A stretch of 27,074 bases of DNA from NCBI RefSeq assembly GCF_027587205.1, contig NZ_JAPDOD010000086.1, positions 1-27,074 on the forward strand, written 5' to 3'. A program made the position numbers and the translations under genes. The DNA comes from Solirubrobacter ginsenosidimutans (lineage in GTDB: Bacteria > Actinomycetota > Thermoleophilia > Solirubrobacterales > Solirubrobacteraceae). Shown piece by piece: positions 14,470 through 22,684 of this stretch; within the stretch, counting starts at the first letter, position 1, and every line of letters starts with the position of its first letter. The notes beneath the pieces were generated by a model. It saw only the letters and a list, made by a program, of their open reading frames with translations. It was not told where the DNA came from and did not search any database.

Positions 14470-17421
14470 ATGAACCGACGACGCCTCGGCCTAGCCGCGT
14501 TGGCCGGACTTGTGTTGAGCTCGGCCGCGCCGGCGGCAGCGCCTGCGCACGGATTCGACGTACCCGCCAGCCGCGCGAGCGGCGCGATGTTCCGCTGGTG
14601 GTGGCCCGGGGCCGACGTCGACGAGGGCGAGCTCACGTCCGAGATCGACCAGATCGCCGCGGCCGGTTACAAGGGCGTGGAGATCGCCGACGTCATGGAC
14701 TCGGTCACCTACCCGGTCGATCCAGACAAGTACGGCTACGGCACACCGCGCTGGAACCGCGCCGTGGAGACGGTGCTGCGGCGCGCGGCGCAGCGAGGGC
14801 TTCAGGTCGACGTCACGCTGGGCGCGCACTGGCCGGCGGCAGTCCCGGGACTCGACGTCAACGGTCCCGCGGCTTCCAAGGAGCTGACCTACGGGCTGCA
14901 GGTGGTCACGGGCGGGTTCTCCGGCGCGGTGCCGGCGCCCGCCCCGCGCACGTATGAGGACCGGACCTCGACGGCCGGCGTGATCACCACGGTGACCAAG
15001 ACGTCGCGGCCCGACTTCGTCGGCGTGACCGCGGTTCGCTGCCTGCAGGACGATTGCTCGGCGAAGCCGCTCCAGATCGATCTCGCCTCGCGCGTTGACC
15101 TCACATCGCGCGTGCACGACGGCAGACTCGACTGGACGCCGCCGGACGCGCACGCCTGGGTTCTCGTCGGCTCGTGGGAACGCGGGACCGCGCAGCGCAA
15201 CGACGCGCCGTTCGGCACGAGCGCGATGCTCATCACCGACCCGGAGGCGCGCGTCGTCGATCACTTCGGCGCCCAGGGCGCGCAGACGATGACCGCGTAC
15301 TTCGCCGGTCTGCTGTCCCCCGAGAGCCGGCGGCTGCTGCGCGAGACCGGCGGGTCGATCTTCGAAGACTCGCTCGAGCTCAAGCACGCCCAGGCGTGGA
15401 CGCCCGGGTTCCTGCAGGAGTTCGCGCGCCGCCGCGGCTATGACCTGCGGCCCTTCCTGGCGGTGCTCGCCGCCGACGAGAACCCGAACCCGTTCGCCGG
15501 CCCGATCCCCGCGTTCGGGGTCGCCGGCGCCGACGTCGCCGTCGCCGGGCGTGTGCGCCGCGACGTGGATCAGACGCTCAACGATCTGTATCTCGAGAAC
15601 CACGTGGCGCCGCTGCAACGCTTCGCGCACTCGCTCGGACTCGGCTATCGCGCCCAGCCCTACGGCGAGCCGATCGACATCGGCCAGGCCGCGGCGTCGG
15701 TGGACACGGTCGAATGCGAGACGCTCGGCTGCCCCAACGACGACGACTGGCGCGCCATGGCCGCAGGTAGCGACCTCGCCGGCCACCGGGTCGTGTCCGA
15801 CGAGATGCTCCCAGGCGGCTTCGGCACCGTGTACGGCAACACGCAGCAGGACGTCGCGCGCGAGGTCAACGGCGAGTACGCCGCGGGCGCGAACCAGATG
15901 GTCTTTCACGGATTCCCCTACGCCACCTGGCCGGAGTCGGCTGACGGAGCGACGACCGACGACTGGACGCGCTGGCCCGGCTTCCATGCGTTCGGCGCGG
16001 GCATCCCTGAGGCGTTCGGTCCGCGCCAGCCGACCTGGACGATGGCCACGGACACGTCCGGCTACTACGCGCGCATGCAGGCCGCGCTCCAGGCCGGCAC
16101 TCGCCGCACCGACGTCGCGGTCTACAACCAGAGCCTGGACCACGTGACCGGCGGCTGGACCGATCCCGCCCTCGCCGCCGCCGGCTACACATACGGCTAC
16201 ATCACCCCGGGCTCGCTCGCGCTGCCATCGATTCGGGTGAGCGGCGGTCGGCTGGCTCCGGACGGTCCGGACTTCGGCGCGGTCATCCTCGACAACCAGG
16301 CGAGCATGCCGCTCGCCACTGCGCAGAAGCTCTCCGCGCTCGCCCGCGCCGGCCTACCGGTGATCGTCGTCGGCGATCCGCCGTCGAGCATCCCGGGCTA
16401 CGCCGCCGACCCGGCCGCTGCGGATGCCCAGTTGCGCGCCGCGATCGGCCAACTGCTCGCGCAGCCCTCCGTCCGGCGCGTCACCGCCGAGGCCGACGTG
16501 CCCGGCGCCCTGGCCGCAGCAGGACTGCCCCCCGCGGCGGCGTCGTCGTCGGCAGCGGTCCGCTCCCAGCACCGCGTCGACCGCGGGCGCGACGTCTACG
16601 TGCTGTACAACGACTCCAGCGCGCCGGTCGACGGCACCGCGACCCTCTCGGGTGGTAGCCGCCCGTTCGCGCTGAACGCCTGGGACGGCGAGCTGACCGC
16701 GCTGGCCCGTTACGCCAGCACACGCAAGACGGTGACCGTGCCACTGACGCTCGCGCCACACGCGGCGATCGTGCTGGCCGTCGGCGACGACGACGCAGCG
16801 CACGTCGTGAGCACCACCGCCGATGACGCGCGCTACGAGCAGGGCAAGCTCGTGCTCCGCGCCACGACGGGCGGAAGGTACAGGGCCCGGATGAGCGACG
16901 GGCGCGTGCTCAGCGCGACGATCCCGGCCCTGCCGGATCCCATCGGCCTGTCGCGCTGGCAGCTCTCAGTCGACGACTACCAGCCGGCCGGCCCGGGACA
17001 GCCGTCGAACGCCACCAAGCACGTGCAGTGGCATCTCAACGACGTGGCCCCCGGCCCGTGGAGCGCCATCGCGTCAATCAGCGACGCCTCTGGCATCGGC
17101 ACCTACACGACCACGCTGAAACTGCCATCACGCTGGCGCGGCGGGACGCTCGACCTCGGCCAGGTCGGCGGCTCCTTCCGCGTGACCGTCAACGGCCGCT
17201 GGATCGGACCCGTGGACCAACTCGACACGCGCATCGACCTCGGCCGCTACCTGCACCCCGGCACGAACACACTCGCAGTCACGGTCGCCACGACACTGCT
17301 CAACCGCCTGCGCGTGACCCGGCCCGCGGAGTTCGCGGCCCGGCCCAAGCAGGACTACGGCCTGATCGGGCCCGTCCGCCTCCTGCCGTACGGCGAGGCG
17401 AAGCTTCCCGCCCGCGGGTAG
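14470..17421 (+). CDS. secreted GH106-like glycoside hydrolase (putative alpha-L-rhamnosidase family)
   Basis: A 983-residue exported enzyme. Residues 1-28 form a Sec signal peptide: basic MNRRR, hydrophobic LGLAALAGLVL, small residues to APAHG. The mature N-terminus has SGAMFRWWWPGADVDEGELT, then a helix and AAAGYKGVEIADVM, the pattern of the GH106-like group in which an aromatic strand opens a (beta/alpha)8 barrel. Acidic candidates for catalysis include FEDSLEL (about 297) and VVSDEMLPGGFGTVYGN (about 442), but I cannot assign the pair. The middle region has a Rossmann-like segment (VIVVGDPP, about 635). The C-terminal part (about 825-975) is a galactose-binding-like beta-sandwich with FRVTVNGRWIGPV and PGTNTLAVTV. 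It probably cuts rhamnose-containing or related polysaccharides outside the cell; exact substrate unknown. ATG 14470 has GGGGGAGAG just upstream. Confidence 0.85.
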   Translation: MNRRRLGLAALAGLVLSSAAPAAAPAHGFDVPASRASGAMFRWWWPGADVDEGELTSEIDQIAAAGYKGVEIADVMDSVTYPVDPDKYGYGTPRWNRAVETVLRRAAQRGLQVDVTLGAHWPAAVPGLDVNGPAASKELTYGLQVVTGGFSGAVPAPAPRTYEDRTSTAGVITTVTKTSRPDFVGVTAVRCLQDDCSAKPLQIDLASRVDLTSRVHDGRLDWTPPDAHAWVLVGSWERGTAQRNDAPFGTSAMLITDPEARVVDHFGAQGAQTMTAYFAGLLSPESRRLLRETGGSIFEDSLELKHAQAWTPGFLQEFARRRGYDLRPFLAVLAADENPNPFAGPIPAFGVAGADVAVAGRVRRDVDQTLNDLYLENHVAPLQRFAHSLGLGYRAQPYGEPIDIGQAAASVDTVECETLGCPNDDDWRAMAAGSDLAGHRVVSDEMLPGGFGTVYGNTQQDVAREVNGEYAAGANQMVFHGFPYATWPESADGATTDDWTRWPGFHAFGAGIPEAFGPRQPTWTMATDTSGYYARMQAALQAGTRRTDVAVYNQSLDHVTGGWTDPALAAAGYTYGYITPGSLALPSIRVSGGRLAPDGPDFGAVILDNQASMPLATAQKLSALARAGLPVIVVGDPPSSIPGYAADPAAADAQLRAAIGQLLAQPSVRRVTAEADVPGALAAAGLPPAAASSSAAVRSQHRVDRGRDVYVLYNDSSAPVDGTATLSGGSRPFALNAWDGELTALARYASTRKTVTVPLTLAPHAAIVLAVGDDDAAHVVSTTADDARYEQGKLVLRATTGGRYRARMSDGRVLSATIPALPDPIGLSRWQLSVDDYQPAGPGQPSNATKHVQWHLNDVAPGPWSAIASISDASGIGTYTTTLKLPSRWRGGTLDLGQVGGSFRVTVNGRWIGPVDQLDTRIDLGRYLHPGTNTLAVTVATTLLNRLRVTRPAEFAARPKQDYGLIGPVRLLPYGEAKLPARG

Positions 17422-17432
17422 CCACGCGAGAC

Positions 17433-17465
17433 CGGTGGGCACACGCCTCGAGCGTGCGCCCGCCG
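17433..17465 (+). terminator. hairpin after the glycoside hydrolase
   Basis: A stem of about 14 bp (17433-17446 with 17452-17465; one A-C mismatch and one G-U pair) with loop CTCGA starts 11 nt after the hydrolase stop. No clear T-tract follows, as is common in GC-rich actinobacteria. It could also serve the converging minus-strand transcript of the DJ-1 gene. Confidence 0.5.
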
Positions 17466-17485
17466 GACGCGGGGCGACAGCGCGT

Positions 17486-17560
17486 TCAAGGCGCACCGCG
17501 GACGCGTTCGAGCTCGCCGCGGACCAACGTGCCGTCGATGTCCAGGACCGCGGTCGCCAT
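17486..17560 (-). pseudogene. HAD-family phosphatase, N-terminal stub
   Basis: A 24-residue frame begins at ATG 17560, the base after the DJ-1 stop codon, and ends at TGA 17486. It reads MATAVLDIDGTLVRGELE and a few more residues. The strand AVLDIDGTLV is HAD motif I (hhhhDxDGT), with the nucleophilic and acid/base aspartates present. Intact HAD phosphatases have 200 or more residues, so nearly all of the gene is gone; the sequence beyond runs straight into the end of the hydrolase locus. It may be the remnant of a HAD gene once co-transcribed behind DJ-1. The motif is short, so chance is not excluded. Confidence 0.5.
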
Positions 17561-18133
17561 CTAGGAGACGCTTGCGGCTTGGCCGGCGTGCTTGCCCTCG
17601 GCGAACTCCTCGACGATCTTCGCGCAGAAGGCCGGCAGGTCGTCCGGGTTGCGAGAGCTGGTGAGGCCCTCGTCGACGTGGACCTCCTCGTCGACCCAGG
17701 TCGCGCCCGCGTTCTCGAGGTCGGTCTTCAGCGACGGCCACGAGGTGAGCGTCCGCCCGCGGACGACGTCGGCCTCGATCAGCGTCCACGCCCCGTGGCA
17801 GATGACGCCGACCGGCTTGGCCTGCTCGAAGAACGCGCGGATGAAGCCCACCGCGTCCGCGTCGGTGCGCAGGAGGTCCGGGTTCGCGACGCCGCCCGGA
17901 AGCACCAGGCCGTCGTAGTCACCGGCCGAGGCGTCCGCGACGGTCCGGTCGACGGGGAACGTGTCGGCCTTGTCGAGGTGGTTGAACGCCTGGACCTCGC
18001 CGGACTCGACCGAGATCAGCTCGGGCGTTGCGCCCGCCGCCTCGACGGCCTTCCACGGCTCCGTCAGCTCCACCTGCTCGACGCCTTCGGCGGCGAGGAA
18101 CGCGATCTTCTTGCCCTTCAATTCATGTGCCAT
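17561..18133 (-). CDS. DJ-1/PfpI family protein (type 1 glutamine amidotransferase-like)
   Basis: A 190-residue cytoplasmic protein of the DJ-1/ThiJ/PfpI superfamily, full length for the PfpI-YhbO group. Visible marks: strand KKIAFLAAEGVEQVEL with the conserved glutamate before the first helix, LVLPGGVANPDLLR (77-90), and the nucleophile elbow GVICHGAWTLIEA with Cys112-His113. Residues near 151-161 (VHVDEGLTSSRNPDDL) match the usual strand and loop that complete the active site. Relatives have been described as stress-protective proteases, hydrolases or deglycases; the true activity is debated and cannot be settled from sequence. ATG 18133 fits the family N-terminus (MAHELKGKKIA). It converges on the glycoside hydrolase gene. 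Confidence 0.92.
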   Translation of the reverse strand: MAHELKGKKIAFLAAEGVEQVELTEPWKAVEAAGATPELISVESGEVQAFNHLDKADTFPVDRTVADASAGDYDGLVLPGGVANPDLLRTDADAVGFIRAFFEQAKPVGVICHGAWTLIEADVVRGRTLTSWPSLKTDLENAGATWVDEEVHVDEGLTSSRNPDDLPAFCAKIVEEFAEGKHAGQAASVS

Positions 18134-18553
18134 AGGCAGGCCCTACCCACCGTTTCCCCCGACGCCACACCGCGTAGCCCAACAGGTATGGGAAATGTCA
18201 TCGCGGCCGTCATCGTCGATACGCGACGGTCAAGTGCGCCGTCCTCGAGACCAACGGGAGTCAGCTTCCTCTCTGCGCCAGCCCGCCGTCTCAACGACCG
18301 AAGTCGACTCGCCGTGGACCCGCTCGGTGCTCGGCTCTGTTGCCTTTCCTGTCCGAGACCAAGCCCGACGGCTCTCCGATCGCGCAGGACCGGGGCGCGG
18401 GCGTCGTCGTAGCTGACCGTCTCTGATTCAAACGAGCGGCGACGGCGGGCGAGCCGTCCACGCCGCCCACGTCGCCGGCCGGCACAAGGATCGGGTGGCG
18501 ATCAGTTCCACTCGTCCGTGTTCGGTCGGTGCGATCTGGCATCGTCGCCGTTC
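18134..18553. other. gene-free divergent region between DJ-1 and Nudix genes
   Basis: About 420 nt separating divergent genes. Open frames crossing it are arginine/serine-rich and show no family features or ribosome-binding sites. It should contain the promoters of both flanking genes, but I see no convincing -35/-10 pair or repeat. Confidence 0.4.
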
Positions 18554-18946
18554 ATGCCGATCGACGTCGTCGCCGCTGCGATCGTGGAAGACCGCCGCCT
18601 CCTGCTCGTCTCCAAACGCCAGGCGCCAGAGATCTTCTACCTCCCGGGCGGCAAGCGTGAAGCCGGCGAGGACGATCTCGCGTGCCTGCACCGCGAGCTC
18701 GACGAGGAGCTCGGCGTCGCTGCAGTCGATGCGGTGCCTTGGTGCGACGTCGTCGCGCCCGCTGCACTGGAGCCCGGGCAGCAGCTGCGGATGCGCGTCT
18801 TTCTCGCCCGGCTCGAGGGCCGCCCTTCGCCCGCCGGCGAGCTCGCGCGCCTGCACTGGTGGCAGCGCACCGACTCCCTACGACTTGCGCCGGCGATCGA
18901 GCACCACGTCATCCCCGCCCTGACGGCCGCCGGCCTGATCGGCTGA
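18554..18946 (+). CDS. Nudix hydrolase
   Basis: A 130-residue Nudix-fold pyrophosphohydrolase. The whole Nudix box G-x5-E-x7-RE-U-x-EE-x-G-U is present at residues 33-55 (GKREAGEDDLACLHRELDEE then LGV), including the Mg2+-binding glutamates 48, 51 and 52. Ahead of it, VVAAAIVEDRRLLLVSKRQ forms the first strands and IFYLPGGK leads into the box. The protein is short with no extra domain, like MutT- or ADP-ribose/NTP-type housecleaning enzymes; the substrate cannot be deduced. ATG 18554 is preferred because the conserved fold begins at once; an in-frame start 12 codons earlier (18518) is less likely. Confidence 0.92.
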   Translation: MPIDVVAAAIVEDRRLLLVSKRQAPEIFYLPGGKREAGEDDLACLHRELDEELGVAAVDAVPWCDVVAPAALEPGQQLRMRVFLARLEGRPSPAGELARLHWWQRTDSLRLAPAIEHHVIPALTAAGLIG

Positions 18947-19040
18947 GTCATCGTTCTCCGACGATCAGATGCGGGCCTGGCCGGGATCCTCCGATGTCTG
19001 CGTATGCCGACGGTGGTCGAGCCGGCTAATTCGTGGGCGC

Positions 19041-19865
19041 CTATCTCAGCTTGCCCACCATCTTGCCGTCGCTGTTCGGCTCTTGCCACTCTCGCCACGA
19101 GTAACGCAGGTTCTCTGGGTCGAGTGCGTCACCGAGGGTGAGCAGCATGTTGAACAGATCGGTGAGCCTACGTCGAGGTGGGTCGGCGTCGGACAGGCTT
19201 GCGCCGAAGTTTTTGAACCATCGCTCGAACTTCGAGTCGAACTGCTCCATGAAATCCGCGAACCCGAGACAGGCCGTGACGTCGCTCCTTGTGACGATCA
19301 TGAGGTCCGCAATGGCGCGTTGCTCCTCGACCCACAACATGAAGTCCGTCCCGTACCCTTCGTCATCGGTTGCGAGCGTGCGCGAGATGTCGCCCGTCAG
19401 TTGCTGAACGCGGCGATTTTCACCCTTGTCCTCAAACGGCAAGAACTGAATCTCGCGGCGAACAATCTCCCGCCACGTGAGGTATTCGCCGAAGCGGTAC
19501 AGCGTGCTTCGTACCGCGAGCTCCTGGCGGGCGCCGCCGCGAAGGTACGGGCCATAGCCCCTGCCGTCATCGCGCAGAATCTGAAACAGACGTTGCTGAA
19601 GAAAGAACGTCGCGTGAATGAGTGGATCGCCATAGCGTGCGAGAACCGCTGCGGAATCGAGTTTTTGGTGACGCTCCTCACGTTCTCTGGCGAGCTGGTC
19701 ATCGAGCTTCGCGAGTTCGCTCTTCGCGACGAAGTCCCGTTCCGCGAGGTCGGTCTTTGAGACGAACTCGCGACGGGCCTGCTGCCGGGCCCCGAACAAG
19801 GCAAGCGCGCTCGTGAGCGCTGCCGACACAACGCCGATGATCGCTACCCAGATCTTGATGTCCAT
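19041..19865 (-). CDS. membrane-anchored coiled-coil protein, unknown function
   Basis: A 274-residue protein with one N-terminal membrane segment (about 4-25, IKIWVAIIGVVSAALTSALAL), then a charged helical coiled coil (about 27-70, rich in K, E, R and A), then a mostly helical globular domain (about 72-270). The globular part has repeated aromatic/acidic patterns such as RYGDPLIHATFFLQQRLFQIL, YRFGEYLTWREIVRREIQFL and ENLRYSWREWQ. This layout recurs in uncharacterised actinobacterial proteins, but I know no assigned function. With a short N-terminus the domain is likely cytoplasmic and tethered to the membrane. It is the left-most gene of the accessory-looking region. ATG 19865 immediately precedes the membrane segment. 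Confidence 0.8.
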   Translation of the reverse strand: MDIKIWVAIIGVVSAALTSALALFGARQQARREFVSKTDLAERDFVAKSELAKLDDQLAREREERHQKLDSAAVLARYGDPLIHATFFLQQRLFQILRDDGRGYGPYLRGGARQELAVRSTLYRFGEYLTWREIVRREIQFLPFEDKGENRRVQQLTGDISRTLATDDEGYGTDFMLWVEEQRAIADLMIVTRSDVTACLGFADFMEQFDSKFERWFKNFGASLSDADPPRRRLTDLFNMLLTLGDALDPENLRYSWREWQEPNSDGKMVGKLR

Positions 19866-20640
19866 GTTGCGCTCGACTCCTAGGCAGAGGGTGGTTACCC
19901 GAGACGGTCGTGCGCGGATTCGCCGCCTCAGCGGGTCTCCGCGTGGGACCGGCTAACCCTCGCAGCGACGATCGGCGCGCGACAACCGGTCCCCTCAACG
20001 GCCCGTTGCGTTCTGCCCTCCCCCATCGAGGTGGGATCGGCCTTCGCGCCTGGCGCGTTCGTCCCGGGTACCCAACGATCGAGCGGTTCTCGGAGTTGCG
20101 GAACGGCGAGTTCGCGTGCGGGGAGTCGTCGTCTGTCCCATGTCCGTACGCGAACACCCGCCTTCTTGTAGCTCCTTTGATCAAGAGACCCTGAGCTTCG
20201 GCGGTGGCTTCGGAAGGTGCGGAACCGCCGGCCAGGTCACTCCGCCGCCCGCTCAGAGGCCCTGGCTACCAGTGCCGCCACGACGGCGCCGATCGACAAC
20301 GAAATCGGTTCAACCATGCGGGCAATCTCAACCGATCCCTCCCGTAACGCGACCTCGATTGGAACTGGTCCGACGTCGGCTGACCTCGGGCCGCGCGAGC
20401 TCGCACAATCTCAAGGCCTCGCGGCGCTGAAGGGGAGCCGGTGTTCGCGCTTTGTCGGTTCTGGCGTTGTCGAGCCGGTCGCGCTCGCGTAAGGACACGT
20501 CGAACGACCGGCTACGCGGCGTGCGCAGCCTCGCGAGATCGTGCGCGCGAGTAATCGACCGTCACTGTATGGTCTGGCTTGACCCACCGCGTGGGCGATG
20601 GCCCGGTTCGCAGTCTGCCATCAAGGTGGGGTCGATCGCA
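19866..20640. other. long gene-poor stretch with one micro-ORF
   Basis: About 775 nt with no full gene. Open frames on both strands are short and biased. The only protein-like signal is the minus-strand micro-ORF at 20237-20317, entered separately. The upstream side of the left paralog (20600-20640) contains GGTGGGG some 10-16 nt before its ATG, a possible weak ribosome-binding site. I see no direct repeats or integrase-like genes. Confidence 0.4.
20237..20317 (-). CDS. micro-ORF with a membrane-like helix, possible N-terminal gene remnant
   Basis: From ATG 20317 the minus strand reads MVEPISLSIGAVVAALVARA and six more residues (ending AAE) before TGA at 20237. The small-residue hydrophobic helix just behind MVEP resembles the opening of many uncharacterised actinobacterial proteins. 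Another frame continues with protein-like SDLAGGSAPSEATAEAQGLL, so this may be the start of a frameshifted gene. There is no good ribosome-binding site. Weak call. Confidence 0.28.
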   Translation of the reverse strand: MVEPISLSIGAVVAALVARASERAAE

Positions 20641-21075
20641 ATGGGAATGCTGGACCATCGCCGCACCTGGGAGTACGACGTCCCGGGGCCACGGGCTCAA
20701 TGCCTGGACGCATTCGGCCGCGCGTTCTCCGGCTCTGGCGGTCTGGTCGCGAAAGCCAAGTGGACGGTCAGGTAACGAAGCGGCGGCACCGTGGCCACCT
20801 ACGAGGGCCGCAAGGGGCTCGGCGCGCTTGGGACGATGTCCAAGACTTCCGTGCACGACGCTGATTCCGCGATCGGCTCGGAAGTGACCTTCCAGACTTC
20901 TGGCAACGGCAACGGTCGCACCGAGTGCTCGATGTCGCTGAGTTCGTTCGGGCGTGCGGGGATCGGCGGCCTCTTGGGAGCCACGTCCGATGCCCGGTTC
21001 ATCCGGCCGTACATGCAGGCCGTTGAAAAGGAGATCCGCGCGCTCGATCCCGGAGCGCGGATCGCCAGCAGGTAA
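20641..21075 (+). pseudogene. left paralog of the 144-residue MGMLDHRRTWEYDV family, interrupted by TAA
   Basis: Reading from ATG 20641 gives MGMLDHRRTWEYDV, DAFGRAFSGSGGL and KWTVR, then TAA (20773-20775), then in the same frame RSGGTVATYEGRKGLGALG through to GGLLGATSDARFIRPYMQAV and a stop at 21075. The span is 435 nt, the same as the intact paralog at 25580-26014, and the two align almost end to end, with the TAA falling where the paralog has arginine. Because the frame is unchanged, the lesion is a stop codon and not a frameshift. A downstream start (for example ATG 20836 or an alternative codon near 20788) could yield only the C-terminal two thirds. The protein may have an SRPBCC-like or other small alpha/beta fold; function unknown. 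The two copies are on opposite strands. Confidence 0.8.
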
Positions 21076-21087
21076 CCACCGATGCGC

Positions 21088-22323
21088 TCAGGGTCGGGTC
21101 GGCAGCTCCCATGCGAGGCGATAACGACGCAGAAGCGAAGGATTTTCGACGACCAGGCTCATCTCAATGCCCGCCTGCCCATCGCGTTCGCTCGGCGCGA
21201 CGGTGTACGCCCCGGACCTCTGCAGGTCTGCGCTGAGTGCGGCGTCGACCGTCACCGCCGAGCGGCCGACCAACGGGCCGAACGGTGTGGCATCGAGCTC
21301 GGCCGACAGAAATGCCCGCATCTCCAACCGACGGGTCGGAAATGCGATCCGACGTGAGATCCACTCATAGTTCCTCGCGCCCCCGCGCGCATCTGCAGTG
21401 GCCTCGAGTATCTGTTCGCGGTACCGGAACTTGTAGGAACGAAATTGTCCGGCCAGCGTAAAGTCGGACATCTCGCCGGCACTGAGCGGAGGCCGGAAGA
21501 CAATATCCTGAACGAACGTCGAGCCCTCGGTCTTCCGTGGTCGATCCAGTCGCGTTGCTCCGTTGCCCGTTCGCTCGTCGTTGCGCAGCGTCAAGCGGGG
21601 CGTTGAGTACTCGTCGAACGGCAAATGACGCTGATTGCCACGCGTGAAGTCGACCGCGCAGTATCCGAGCCCGTTGACGTCGTTGCAGAGGAGTCGACGG
21701 CGACCAACGTAGTCCCCATCGACGGTGTCGGGACGAGTCGCCGACGGCCGAAAGCTCCAATCGATCCCCAGCAGCTCATAGACGCGATCAAAGTCCGGCT
21801 CTTCGGCGGGAACTGCATCCGAGCCGCGGCGGATCCAGCCCGGAACCGCCGCCTGGTCGCGGATGGTGCGGATCGATGCAGTGACCGCTTCGACGAGGTC
21901 AGCCTGGTCTCGGTAGTACCTGCACACAGTGTGCGCTTCCAACTCGGCACGGAACTCTCCGAGGAGATGGCGTGCCTCTGCCGTCGGCTCGCTGAGATCG
22001 AACGGTAGTGAACCTGGATCGGCGTGCAGCATCGCCGCGATCGGTTTGCCGCGCGCCGACGCCTCGCGGAACTCACGGCGCGTCCAGGACAGCGGTGGCT
22101 GGTCGCTAATCGAGCCGTAGCGGCCGCCGACGACGAAGATGCAGAAATCGGCCGCTTCGATCGACTCCTGGATGATCGGCCATTGGCTACGACCCGCCGA
22201 TGGGAAGAACTCCATTCCGAGGGGAACGCACTCGTTGGAGAGCAGTACGCGGACAAGTCTCTGCCGCTCCTCGCGAAGATCGAGGAACGTCGATGAGACG
22301 AAGCACGTAAAGAGCCGGTCCAA
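21088..22323 (-). CDS. DUF4062-domain protein with an unknown C-terminal domain
   Basis: A 411-residue soluble protein. Residues about 3-90 are a clear DUF4062 domain: FTCFVSSTFLDLREERQ, then LLSNECVPLGMEFFPS, IIQESIEAADFCIFVVGGRY, and LSWTRREFREA. This Rossmann-like fold is related to TIR-type domains and usually sits at the N-terminus of multidomain signalling or immune-like proteins. A helical linker follows (to about 200). The rest is a beta-rich domain of no family I recognise, with segments YVGRRRLLCNDVNGLGYCAVDF, PRLTLRNDER and a final VVENPSLLRRYRLAWELP. No NACHT/NB-ARC ATPase is attached, unlike many DUF4062 proteins. The start is probably TTG 22323, directly before the conserved strand, with AGGA about 10 nt upstream; the frame stays open to 22422 through an AT-rich leader that is a poor protein. 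Confidence 0.82.
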   Translation of the reverse strand: MDRLFTCFVSSTFLDLREERQRLVRVLLSNECVPLGMEFFPSAGRSQWPIIQESIEAADFCIFVVGGRYGSISDQPPLSWTRREFREASARGKPIAAMLHADPGSLPFDLSEPTAEARHLLGEFRAELEAHTVCRYYRDQADLVEAVTASIRTIRDQAAVPGWIRRGSDAVPAEEPDFDRVYELLGIDWSFRPSATRPDTVDGDYVGRRRLLCNDVNGLGYCAVDFTRGNQRHLPFDEYSTPRLTLRNDERTGNGATRLDRPRKTEGSTFVQDIVFRPPLSAGEMSDFTLAGQFRSYKFRYREQILEATADARGGARNYEWISRRIAFPTRRLEMRAFLSAELDATPFGPLVGRSAVTVDAALSADLQRSGAYTVAPSERDGQAGIEMSLVVENPSLLRRYRLAWELPTRP

Positions 22324-22684
22324 TGGTTGCTTGTCCTGTATTGTTGAGTGGACTCGAAGTGAAAATACAACTCTGAATAAGGAAGAGGCTGCATGATAGG
22401 GCCTTAGGCGCCTGACCAGCAACCACGACCGAGCGACGATCGTCCCTTCACCACGTCGCGTTACATGGCGAGGCCGTGTCCCCCATCACCCAACAATCCG
22501 GTCCGCTCGATCGCCGGCCGGCGCCGGTTCACAGGCGAACCAGCGCGTCAAGAACGCAATCTCGCTCTCGGCCTTCAGTCCCCCCGGTCGCCCGAACGGC
22601 CCACGATTCTGGAGCCTGCAAACGAGCTCAATGCCGCGATCATCTGCCTCGCCTCCCGGCGCGTGTCGTTAGCGGTGAGACGGG
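22324..22684. promoter_or_regulatory. AT-rich leader and spacer upstream of the DUF4062 gene
   Basis: A gap of about 360 nt between the HEAT gene end and the DUF4062 start. Positions about 22330-22395 are much more AT-rich than anything else in the window; on the minus strand the segment includes TTATTCAGAGTTGTATTTTC. That is where a promoter for the DUF4062 gene would be expected, so the gene may have its own transcription start. I cannot fix exact -35/-10 boxes. The remainder, 22425-22684, shows no gene. Confidence 0.45.

Noticed and set aside
14491..16143. 550-codon minus-strand open frame
   Set aside because: It is the antisense shadow of the glycoside hydrolase; Arg/Val/Gly-biased with no recognisable domain.
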